64,000 bases of DNA from Oreocharis arfaki (lineage: Eukaryota; Chordata; Aves; Passeriformes; Paramythiidae): assembly GCA_013398015.1 (NCBI GenBank), contig VZRR01002165.1, positions 186,001 to 250,000 of the forward strand, read 5' to 3'. Position numbers and translations under genes: made by a program. Positions 38,041-49,400 of the stretch are shown here, piece by piece (the first letter of the stretch is position 1; each line of letters begins with the position of its first letter). Under the pieces are notes generated by a model. It saw only the letters and a program-made list of their open reading frames with translations, was not told where the DNA came from and did not search any database.

Positions 38041-38329
38041 GCGGGGCGGGAGGAGCCCCCCGGGGCGGCGAGAGCGGCGGGGCCGCGCTGGGCACCGCGG
38101 GGCTGCCATGGGCGGGCAAGGCAGCCACAAGTGCAGCCCGCGGCCGGGACGGGGCCAGCGCGGGCCCCGCGCCCGAGGAGCCGCAGGACTGCGCGGCTGC
38201 GAGAGCCGAGCGGGGGAACGAGAGAGAAGGCAAGAAAGGACTCCCCCCTCTCTTTTCTGGCGATCTCCCCTCCCGGCTTGAAACAAAAGTAGAGGTGGAA
38301 ACTGAGTGGGCAGGATGGTAACATTTGCT

Positions 38330-39300
38330 GCATTTAATGTGAATTGCAATTATGGAGCGAAATCGCTGCGAGGAGACATACGCGACCCGTTCTTAACGCA
38401 GCTATTTGTCTATCTCATTCTTTGTGGTTAGGTGAAATTCCTTCTCTGCTTAGGTAACAGCTGCAGTCTGATGGAAAAAATCCTCAAATGTTATGCACTG
38501 GTGCTAAACAGATTCTGCTAATTAACAACTCCTATTGACTCTGCCTTTCATAATACACTTTAAAATGGTAATGAATACCCCCAAACAAGGTGACATCTCA
38601 TTCCAAAGCAGAAGAGTCAGTTAACCAAATGAAATCTTGCAAGGGGAGTTCAACTGCTTGTCCTTTACCATGAATGCTGAAGTGATCCAGTTAGAAAACT
38701 GTTTATGTGCTGTACACACACCGGTTGTGAGTGCTACTTCTGGGCAATAAACGCCAGGGAATGGAAAACAGCAACTGCTTTATTCATTTACTGAAATGAA
38801 ATAAATAGCTTGCTCCAAAAGCTGACTGCATCTAATTGAAATAATTGGAGAATGTTATTTTGCATTATGTGGTTAGACTGATACCTGAAAACAAATGCAG
38901 CTGAGACATCAATAATTTGCATATCACAACAGAACTGAAAGTGATCTGTGATTAATATTCAGCCAATTAAAAACTGAAGTCTTTAAAATGTAAACTCTCT
39001 TAATTATTGAGCCATTAACAAGGTACTGTTCACATAAAAGGGGATGTGTGTATATAAAGGGCCCGGTTTAGAAGGATTTGCATACAGTTTAAGCTGAATT
39101 TTTCAAACACTCTTTTAAAAAACTAATGAATTAGAGAGCAAAGGTCCAGAATAAAATTCGTTTAGAATGATAGCTGATTTAGAACTATTTTAGCAGCAGG
39201 CACAGAAAAGAAGGTGTAAAGATCAAGATGCACATTTTGTTTAATCAGCAACCTTATCTGAATGTTAAACTCATTCCTAGCTTATTTAGTAGGTGAAAGA
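38330..39300. promoter_or_regulatory. Candidate neural enhancer / conserved element next to the promoter
   Basis: An AT-rich block directly beyond the CpG island is rich in homeodomain-type cores: TAATTGAAATAATTG near 38835, ATTAATATTCAGCCAATTAA near 38953 and TTAATTATTGAGCC near 39000. It also has two perfect POU octamers ATTTGCAT at 38915-38922 and 39076-39083. A TATATAAAGG lies at 39051-39060. Clusters of such sites are typical of conserved developmental enhancers. Conservation itself cannot be tested here, so the call is inference from motif density. Confidence 0.35.
39051..39060 (+). promoter_or_regulatory. TATA-box-like TATATAAAGG
   Basis: A TATA-like element on the plus strand is followed by GGGCCCGG, divergent to SLITRK4. 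It could mark a divergent non-coding transcript or be chance in AT-rich DNA. Confidence 0.2.
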
Positions 39301-40087
39301 GCATATTGACAATTTCAAAGAGATCACTACTCCCACCACATTCAAACAGCTACTAAGAGACTGTATCAAACGTCACACAGGAAGCATAATAAAATATCAT
39401 AGTTTAACCATGTAAACCATGAAATGAATAAGTATTTGAGAACTGAAATTATACCGTAAGTAGATAATTCTTGGTGTTTCTATTATAAGTGGCTATTAGC
39501 AATGGCACATGTTTATGGTGTTGTAGAACTCATCTGAGAAGGAAACTTAGTTATGCAGCACAATTTCATTATTGGGGTTTCAGTGTGTCATATATTTATA
39601 TTTCTGATTTACAGTCACTAAAGATTACCTCTCCTCCAAACCTTAAGTGATTTCTAAGGTATTTGTCCTAGCCTACATCATGTCAAACTGACTGATATTT
39701 AGGCTTACATGTCAGGACCACAATCTAAAGCAAATTGAGGCGAACTTTATAAAAACAGCACAACCTAAGGTCAGGACTGGGATCCAAGATGATGACATGC
39801 TTCAGGAATAAAACACTTTAAAGGATTGCATCCTAGAATCCTTGGTTGCACCCATTTTCTGAGATCCAGCTTGAGGTTCTATCACTATCAGGAGAAATTT
39901 TCTGTGTAGGCTGATGGTAGATAGTAATTGGAGGACATCAGAGCCAGACAGGGCAAGTTGGAGTGCCTGGTCTGGTTCCCTGAAGTTTACAAGATTACTT
40001 CAGGTTACACACCGGGCCCATTTAATGTCATCTCTAACCTTTCATTAAATTTCCTACGATGATGGAACCTCATTCATCTCCTTTGAT
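39301..40087. other. Non-coding DNA, nothing recognised
   Basis: AT-rich sequence upstream of SLITRK4 with no recognised element. Confidence 0.6.
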
Positions 40088-40102
40088 CCCCCCCCCCCCC
40101 CN
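40088..40102. repeat. Poly-C homopolymer ending in an N
   Basis: Fourteen C followed by one unresolved base. The true homopolymer length is uncertain and probably longer. Confidence 0.95.
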
Positions 40103-43100
40103 TTATTTGCCACAGCAGCATGTATTTTTTCCTTCTTCAGCTCAGCAAAAGGAGACCAAAAGCTAACAGGCAGACAGATTCATAACAGGATTTTCTGCAG
40201 AGAGAAGTATCTGAAGAAAAAGTAGAAATGTGAGATACACTACTTCCCACCCAAGCAGACACACTCAGGGTGGCATTCAGTAATGGTACAATTAACTTGT
40301 TGATAATGTCATTACCATACCTAAGTTGAAGGTCTTGGGAGAGAAAGGTACTTTTTACTATCGGCTACTGGCATTCATCCTTAAATCTGCTCAGAAATTA
40401 CAGAAGCCTATTTGTATTTTGTTTCCTTTGACATATTTGTGAGATCTTCTAAGTAATACTTTTCTTTTAAACACATAGATATGCTTGGTCACCTACCTCT
40501 CTCAATTTAATTCTGGGCTGATGCAGGAACTTGAGACTGAAACTGAGCTTTATGTGCGTTCCAAGTCTGTCAGAAGAGAAAGCTTCCTGTAACAGAGTCA
40601 TCAAAATGCAGAGGCCAGTTGAGATGCTGAGTCTACTGCTCACAGCAGGAAACCTTGGAGAGCGTTTTCCTCGAGCTGCTCGGCGCACATGCAGATGGGG
40701 CTGCAGCTGAAGGCGAGGGCAGCTCTGTGCAATAACCTGCTTTGTTTTTTCATCCACAGTAATTTTCTGAGTGAGAAATGAACTGACAGGAAACATCCTA
40801 CTCATTCCTGAGCACTTACAAGTGCAATTTAAGATCCAGTACCTGAAACTAGGCTGTATGTGTGCACAAAAGTGGCAGAGAAGAGGTGTCTTCCATGCAT
40901 TTGCCATTGTCCTACCTTCATGTTGCCTATGGATTTGTGCATATCCTAAGTGCTTTTTCCACAGGCACTCCATTGCACTTTTCTGCTCTCTCTCCAGTTT
41001 GTCTGTTCCATGATCCTAAAGATCAAATAAGGATTAGTCCTCAGCAGTGAGAACTAAGCAAAGATGCCTGTTACCCACACACCCCTGGCTCTTGAAATCA
41101 GAAGCAAGACAAAAAATTGCAATTGCCGTGAGCAGCAGGGGAACATTTTTTCCTTGATCACATGCCAACGTCTCTACTGGCCAGCAGTGAGCAAGCCTTC
41201 TGTATCCAGATGACGAAAACCCACCTGGGAGAGAAGCAGTGTGCACACGTATGTATTTGGATTGTCCTGTTTCAAAAGGCTCATGCCAGGAGTAGAAACT
41301 TTTATAAAAGCACTCCAGAAATTAATGCAAATCTGTTTGGATCAGATTAAAATTACTCTATAATTTTATGTAAACACCACATGTTGCACCTTCCTTTTCC
41401 CAAAGGATGGTAAAAATAGCCCAAAAGTTTGTGATTTGGCCCTTCACACGGGGCCCAGGTAAAGAATAAACTATTTTGTTTGAACATGTGGGAAGCTGGT
41501 TAACAATTCTTTGAATGAGAAAGCAAAGGTTTGTATGGGCTCTGCCTGTGGCTGGGATTTCCATGGTTAACCAATTTCACTTTAACAGGTCTACAACAAG
41601 CTTCTGCTTTCGTAGAGATCAGTAACAACAGCCATACTCAGCAAACAACATCCAACAGAGCAGAATACCAAAATGACCGTGCAGTCTTCTAATAATGCTT
41701 TGACTAATAGGACATAGCCTTTCGAGGAGGAGAAAAACCCCACAAATCAACCAGTAACTCCATCCAATGTCCACATCTTGTCTATATTTTGCCAGACTGT
41801 CAGTCGAAAGAGGGAGAGGAAGAGCATCCTTGAAACCTCTCTATGTACTTGAGTGAGTCCCAGCATGTACATCCTTTTAAAGACACAGTGTGATAGGGAA
41901 CAGAGCAAGTCTGCAATAGACCGAAGTCAGAAGCCCTGTGAGAGAGCACTGTGCTAAATAAAGTGGAAGAAACTGTCAGATATATGTGCTTGCCTGTCTC
42001 TATATTATTTCCACCCTACTTTCTCCATTTTATCCAGGACCCCTGCTCAATATGCAACAAGTAACCCATCACCTGCATCCAGGAAGCCTAAAGAATCACT
42101 GAAATGCATGCATCCCTTCCACAGGGATTGCCAGGGGGTTTTAATTCCATCTTTTGCTATTCATTCGCAATGAGTCATTGTTTTGCATGCTTGATCAAGT
42201 GGTCATGATGCTGGTGGTGGGTTTTCTCACCAAGTCTCTTTGCAAACTCAGCCCATGGGGTTGTCCAGCTCCATAACACTGTGCTTGCCAGCTTTCCACA
42301 GCCGAGCTGTCAGACCACAGTGGGTAGGCATTTAATTTCACTAAGTTGCAAGATGTCCTGTGCCTTACTTATTTTCTTTCTGTGTGTTCATTTACCCAGA
42401 GGTTGTTCACCCTCCAGCTGTCAGTGGCTAAAGCCAAGCTTGGCCTATCCTCTTGACTCCTGGAACAACCAAAAATATGAAATCCGGAAACAAAGAAAAT
42501 TTAGAAAAATAATGGGTGAAGAACTTCCTGGGGATATTTTTCTTTAAGGTTTTATGATACAAGGTTAAATGCAAAACCTAAAAGCAACTGTTCTTGTCCT
42601 ACCCACCTCATGTGGAAACTGCTCACTAAATGATTTCTCAAGATGAGAAATATATTTAAAATAAGGATCCTGTGCTAGAAAACTCTGACATTATTGAATA
42701 CACAAAATCATGAAATAACACTTCATTCTCCCTGAGCAGACAGACTATTAACTGAATTAGAGAACTGCAGAGAAAATTTAAAGAACTTTGACTGTGGTTG
42801 GAGATGTTAGAGGATAAGAAGAAAAGAGGTACTTTAAGAAGAGGAGAAAATGTTTTGTGTTACAAGACTTGTTTCTTTGTTTGCTCCTAATAACTTTGTC
42901 TTCAACAGTGGAGCAAGGGAAATCTTCTGTGCCATGAGTCCCATACCTGCTATGATTCCAGTCAGGACTGGATGGGCTGAGGTCACTTGACATTGACAGA
43001 ATATGAATTTAGAACATTCTAATTTAAATCCTCACTCCTCCATGTTTTTCTGACATATGAGACTGTTTCCTATCACCTGCTGGAATTCCACAGACCTAAA

Positions 43101-43939
43101 TGGGGCTTCTCACATGTGTAAACGTTGATGGAATAAATCCTTCGTAAAGCTACCTGCAAGCAGATAGGTCTTTTACTTTATTTCTTGGGTAGTTCAAGAA
43201 TAAAGCTTACGAGAAAGAAAATAAAACAGTTGCCATTCAATCTTTAGAATGAAAATTGAAGGTTCTGGTTTTGCTGAAGTTTGGGCTGGTGCTGTCTCTT
43301 GGATGAAGAGCTTCAAGCTGTGACCTCGTGGAACAAACACAGAGCAACTTGCCAGCTACTCCTGTCTCTCAGCACACTGGGACATTCACTCCTCAGCTCC
43401 TGCAGTTCCTGTGCTCATCAGCTGAAGGACCACTGGGTAGAATTAATAGGCATTTGCACAGGAAAACATATGCTTTGGACTTGTTGCTTGATTTGGGGAA
43501 AAAGTTGCACCAAGGGGGAAACATTTGAGGCAAAATTTTGTTGCATGGGTTTGCTCATTGCTCTACTTTAATCTGCATTTGCTTCTGGGGTTTCTTTTGC
43601 AGCTGCCCTAATTTCCTCCACTTTTGCATTTTCTATTAATTTCAATTAAAGCCTCCATAGGCTCATGAGCTAACAGACCTTTTTATTATTGTTTTTGAAA
43701 AAGCAGCCCAATACTGACTTTCCTATTGCCTCTAGACTGCCGCAAAGGAATGGATGAGCATGATCTTTCAAGAAAGAAACTGCAGCTACTTCAGTATCTA
43801 AGTTGTGTCTGTTTTTTAACTTAATGATTAGAGCCCAGTGCTGATCTGATATAAAGTGTCTTCAGGGAAGGGGTGTTGAACCTGTAGTTGAAAAAGAGAT
43901 GTTTACTTTTAAACAAACATTTTGACGCTGTATCAGAAT
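40103..43939. other. Non-coding DNA, nothing recognised
   Basis: AT-rich sequence upstream of SLITRK4. Open frames, the longest a 168-codon minus-strand frame at 40467-40973, have no recognisable domain and overlap frames on the opposite strand. Confidence 0.6.
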
Positions 43940-44175
43940 GATCATGGAATAATAGAATATCCTGCATTGTGAGGGACCCACAAGGATCATCAAAAAACAG
44001 CTTGTGGCCCTTCACAGGAGAAACCCAAGAATCACACCATGTGCTTTCCAAATGCTTCTTGAGCTCTGGCAGGCTGGTGCTGTGTCCACTTCCCTGGAGA
44101 GCCTGTTCCAGTGTCCAAACACCCTCTGGATGAAGAACCTTCTCCTAATATCCAACTTAAATCTTCCCTGACATA
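43940..44175 (-). mobile_element. CR1 LINE, 5'-truncated 3' end, antisense
   Basis: The left edge reads ATCATGGAATAATAGAATAT, the antisense of the CR1 terminal ATTCTATGATTCTATGAT repeats. It is followed by antisense CR1 landmarks: TGCTTCTTGAGCTCTGGCAG, CACTTCCCTGGAGAGCCTGT, TCCAGTGTCCAAACACCCTC and GAAGAACCTTCTCCTAATAT. Similarity fades after about 44175, though diverged CR1 may continue towards 44340. No coding capacity remains. Confidence 0.93.
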
Positions 44176-46408
44176 TCTGCTCTTCACAGGAAAGATTGTA
44201 TTTGAGATGTGTGTCTCACCCTCTTTACGAATTTCAGCTCCATCTGGGAGAAGGGAGGAATGTCCTCTCATTACCTGTCTACCTCATGTAATTGTCTCTG
44301 AGGCGTGAGCAGCCAGTCCAGACTGTTCCAAAAGCAGGTAAAATGAAATCTTCCTCACCTTAGCAAGGGCTTAAGCACAGCAATATGTACAGGCAGCTCT
44401 GCTGCATTCCCCTGGGTGGGCATGCTGGGGAACAGGAGCTGGACCATCAAAAGGAAGACAGAAAAAACCCAGAAATATCTTTTAAAAATGTAAAGCTAGA
44501 TTTTATGGTGGGTAAAATAATTATTCAGAGCAGTGAAGTTTCCCAAATGACAAGCCAATGGGTCTTGTCAAACTCTCATGCCATCTCTGGCATTTATTGG
44601 ACCCTCCTTGAACCAGCTCACCAGGCCCAAATAACCACTTTTTCCTTCTCTAGATTAGGCTAATTTTCAACTAAATTAGTGATCTGAGCTGGCTTGTAGC
44701 GTGCTCCAGCGTGTGTTATAGCTGGTGTGTGATTAGTCGTGTGAGCCCCAGACATACATGGGGTGACAGAGAGATGGGACAAGTTCTGAGAGGAGGATGA
44801 GCTGGACTAAACACATAGCATATGTTGAATGTTTTACAATGCCTACTGCAGCTCACAGCCATGTAAATTTAATTTTAATCAAAGTTTCGATGGAAAAGTA
44901 AAGAAGAAAAATAAACTTCTGTAGAGTTTCCTCACTTCGCCAGAAAAAAAGGCTGTATTTTCTTACACTTGTGCCTTTTAACATTAAAAAGGAAAAAAAT
45001 CTTTTCTTCGCACATGTCCATGAAATCTTGTTTTCAGAAGAAACATTTATGCATATTTGCTAAATAGTGAAAGAATCAAAGGCAGATTAATGTGAAAAGT
45101 CTAAACTGGTGCCTGAATGATGGAAACCTTGTAGTCTAAAGGCAAATTCTAGCATTATTGGAATCCTCTTAAGCCAAGAGGAGGATATGCTTGTAGACAC
45201 ATTGAGCATAGCAAAAAAAGAGACAAAAACAGTGTTGTGCCTAATCTCAAGATCTCTGACCTGAATACTGTCCTGACGTTCAACATTTCAGGTCCTCTCT
45301 GAGATGCGAAGCTTAACCAACCTCCCAGACAACCCTGAAGCCAGCATGCTCCAAATGTACCAAGAAATAAATTTTATTAAAAGAGAGATTAATAAATCAG
45401 TGAAGACATTCAGATATTAACATATCACTAAAGTAAGCCAGAAGCTGTGCAGAAGGATGAGGTGGAAAAAAACTGAAATGCTGCAGCAAGGAGACCCTTG
45501 CAGGTGGTAAATAGCTGAAGAACAGGTTTGAGAGACTGGAGAGAGCAGCAGAGGAATGGTTTTAGGAGGCTTGTACAGAGTTTGGGGGGCTGGCTAGGAG
45601 TGCATGAGTAATATTCTGAGACACCTTTATCCACTAATGGAACTGACAGCAGCTGACAATTATGACAACGGTAATGAACCTGTCTTATCTATTTTAAGAT
45701 ACCTTGTATGAAGAATTCAGAGAGAAAGAAAAAGAAGGTTATTCTTCGGTTGGTTAAAATACCATGACTTCAAGGAATTCCCTTTCTGTTAGCTTTGCAT
45801 GGAAAATATACAAAAGCACCATAATTGCAGGACATTTAAATAGGTCATTTAAAATAGATCCTACAAAGTGAGAGGAAAAAATGTCCACCCTACTTTAAAG
45901 TAACTTTTTTTAACAAAAAAGAGAGAGGACTTCCTTTTATCTTCTTATTCTTCTATTATCTTCCATACTTTAGAAGGCCAAGAAAGCCCATAGATTTACT
46001 TTAGATAGCCTGTAGATTTACTTTATATGTCTGCTTTGTCTTGAGATTAGCCCAAGTGTGATGTCTTCTTGATGTTTACAGATGCCAAGGGATCCAAGAC
46101 ATCTCATTTTTCCTCTTTTCAGTTTGTTCTGAAAACATGCTATATTGACTTTGTGCCTTTTTCTTATGCTTTTTTTTTTTTTGTGCTGTTTATCTCTAAG
46201 ATCATTGCTTGTGTCGAAGGAAACTTTCATTGGGATTTCAGTGGATGTAACTTTATTTGCTTGATAGCATTCCTGCTAGTAACCCTGTGGTTTTCATTGA
46301 GGTTGTGAAGTAATTTTTTGGACAAAGTCAAGATGCAATGCATCTTTTAGTGAAGCCAGTCAGATTAATCTTTGCTTAAAATAAAGGGTTTTGATGCTTT
46401 CCTATTTT
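44176..46408. other. Non-coding DNA, nothing recognised
   Basis: Possibly the diverged continuation of the CR1 for the first 150 bases. Otherwise ordinary AT-rich sequence. Confidence 0.6.
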
Positions 46409-46450
46409 AGTGTGTAAATTATTTCAGTGTGTAAATTATTTCAGTGTGTA
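46409..46450. repeat. 17-bp minisatellite, 2.5 copies
   Basis: The unit AGTGTGTAAATTATTTC occurs twice perfectly, followed by the first eight bases of a third copy. Confidence 0.97.
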
Positions 46451-49400
46451 ATGTCTTTCAAAAATAACTTCCATGTGCAAGTCAGCATTAATGCAAACTA
46501 CAGGTTCAAAATCCAGTTCTCCAACATCACGAAATGCCGTTCAAGCACTGTGTCCCTCCTCAGGTTGTAACTTGTTAGTGCTGGCAGGTGCACAGTGAAA
46601 TACAGTGGAAGCTGAAAAGGTCTTTTTCTGTACCCCTTGGGCCCTTTAAATCCAGTTTGTGGCTGGCAGGCCCATATGGGTGCACGCATCCAGTGGGCCA
46701 AGTTTCAGCTGAGGTCAGTGGTCAGTGGTGTTGGGGCTGCCAGACAGGTTCTGGTTTAGCATCTAATTTTGGAACTGCTTACCAGCACTTTAGCAGCATT
46801 TCTCTGCCTGTACCCAAACATAGTTGGGCATTAAAAAGTACAGTTTGGGAGCCAGTCTATAAAACAATGAAGTCAAACTCATTCTATTGAGTCAGACTAT
46901 TTATCATCTGTTTTGGGAAGTAGTCACTCACATTATGGTTCTGCTCAGTCCATGCCTTGAGTCCGTCTCACATTAACATCTATTTTTGTTTGTGTTCTTA
47001 CATTTGTTTCTTAAATCATGAAAAAAGGAATATTTCAGTTCTACAGATGCACTGAGTAGGTGTTAGAATGGGGATATTCTTGAACTTTCCAAACCCGGTT
47101 TTATTGTTGTAGTCAGAGTTGAGAATCAGTATTCCCCAAGGGCACCATAGAGGTGAACAGCTGAATTTTGTGGCCTTTTTTCTGTCAGCTTCTGTCAGCT
47201 CTGGATTTCTTTCAAGAAGTGACATCTCTATCATATGCAGTATCCCTACCCGACATTTAATCATTTTTTGTATTTCCCCCATGACTTAATTTTTAATTAA
47301 ATAAGTATATTTAAAAGAAATGTTATTTTTGAAAAGCTAATTCTCAACAATACCTAATGCTAAGCAGAGCTGATAATCCTAAAGTTGAAATGTCAGATAT
47401 GAAGTACGGGAGAACAGAGTAAGGAAATCTACCCCAAAACATTTATCCTGGGACTATTACATTGCAGTGGCATCACCAGACAGTTCTATGAAAAAGAACA
47501 TTAAAGATGAGGTTTTCAGATTCTTTCTCCAGACTAAGGCATAACAAAGCTACCACATATGAATGGAAAATCTAACCTTTTGCTGGCTTTATAAATTCTA
47601 AAAACTTCCTGCATCTAAAAGGAATTGAGAAAGCAAATGGATAAACATAAACTGGAACAAGCTAGCAACCAAATTCAGAAAACTCTTCGACAGTTTTGTG
47701 TCTGCATTTGCAGAAGTTAGCCAAAGTTCAAAGCTGAAATTTAAATTTTAGAAAACATTTACACTTGCTCTGACAATAAATATTACACATGATATAACAT
47801 TAATCTCAGCTGATAATGTTCCTTATAACACATTTTATGAATCATCACAGTACTCTGTTTTTAACACCCCATCACTTGTCAGAAGGAAAAACCAAGGAAC
47901 AGAGAATGAGCCTATTTTTTAAATCAGGAGTAAGGCCCTCCTTAATGCAATTGTCTTTGGAGCAGACTCTGATCACTGAGGGTCTCTAGCTGCTGAACCT
48001 TTATTCAAATAATAGAAATTAGGTATGTGGAGGTTTTTGCATTAATTGCCTTATTTGTATAAATAAATATGGATATGGAGGTGTAATCTGATCAAGGATA
48101 TCAGCTCTCAAATTCCTATCAATGCTTTGTTTAAGACACAGTTCCTGCTGTTTGCCTTTGTGCTGGTCTGTCTGACTAGAGATATCACATCACTTTCTCT
48201 TGTGAACTACTTTGAGGGTTTCAAATGACAAATAACAGGAATTTTAACCCTCTCTTTTTCCAAGCAATTTGTAAATCAGAACCATCAAAACACATGTGCA
48301 GCGAGAGTGAGGCCTGTGGTTTCAAGGACATTTTGGTTCACTGGATCTCTGAAGTGCTTTGAGCTTACATGTCCTATGATTTTATTTCAACACGTCTCTT
48401 ATATTATCTCCAGCCTGTTTCTCAAGAGTGAGGCAGCAAATACAGATATACAGAAGATAAGGCCGTTTGTTAAGTGAAATTCTCATCTCCATTACAAGCT
48501 TGCAGCTTCCTGTCATTATGTCTAGGTTAATCAAAGACAATTACAGAGCCCCAGCAAAGCTGCCAGAGATCTATTTGGATGCACAGCAGAAGCCCATATT
48601 GATATACACCAAGACTAGTTATGCATCCTTTGACATAATTATTTTCCCTGAAATGGATGCTAGCAAAATCAGGGTCTGAGAAAGGGCAAGCAGTGATTTG
48701 TTTGGTGAATTACTGTTTGCTTAACGGCTCCTTAAAAATGCTAAGTTTTTCATTCTGCAGAAATCAGCCTGCCCTTGTACCTCGTAGTGAAATAGTATTA
48801 CAGCAGTCTGGAAAACGCCCTGCAGTGTTGCACTTGTCTGCAAACCACGGTGGGTGTCTGCATGTCACCACCCAGGGGTGGCCCTGAGACACCCTGTGAC
48901 CTGAAAGGGGTGACAAGCAGTGGATGTACCTTGCCAGAGTCCAGAGCCTGCACGTACGAGGTACACAGTCCCTGTGCAGAGCATCCAGGTGGGTGGGAGG
49001 TGATAGGGAGAGGAAGCTCCTGGTACATTTTGCTCCTGGTACAGGCAGAGCTGTTCCAGTTTTACATCTGCTGAATCCCTTAGCCTGACACTTGAACACC
49101 GTGGCAGAAGAACCCAACCTGAGTGCTGAGATCTAAGGCAATGAAAGACCTTTCTGTGCTTCCAGAAGCTTGGGTTTGCTCCTCATTTTTGTACGGGATC
49201 AGTCAACCCAGACACATCCTGGGGTTCTGTGCTAACGTGCCTTAAGCTCCTGCTGACAGCAGGAGGTACATAGCATTAGCAACCCATTTCCCATCTCCCT
49301 TCCAGCTCCACTTTAAACCATTACTAAGTTTTCTTGGCATTATGTTTTCAGTTTTGGGGTTTTTGTTTGTTTGCTTATGGGCTTGTTTAAGAGAAGAATG

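Larger units (their letters stand above)
36831..38290 (-). promoter_or_regulatory. SLITRK4: CpG island, probable SLITRK4 promoter and first exon (interrupted by gaps)
   Basis: Sequence from 36831 to 37492 and from 38041 to about 38290 is extremely GC-rich and dense in CpG, including CGGCCGCGGCGAGCGCGCCC near 36898, while the rest of the window is AT-rich. It lies 1.4-2.8 kb upstream of the SLITRK4 start codon, the normal place for the promoter of this family. No TATA box or first-exon donor could be assigned, and both may lie in the unsequenced 548 bases. Open reading frames of several hundred codons on both strands are a by-product of few stop codons in GC-rich DNA and of reading through N. 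Confidence 0.8.

Noticed and set aside
36693..38349. Long open frames of 370-540 codons on both strands over the CpG island
   Set aside because: They read through 548 N and GC-rich DNA with few stops, exist in several frames at once, and show only Arg/Ala/Gly/Pro composition.
44176..44340. Continuation of the CR1 copy to 44340
   Set aside because: Similarity to CR1 is not clear beyond about 44175, so it was left out of the called element.
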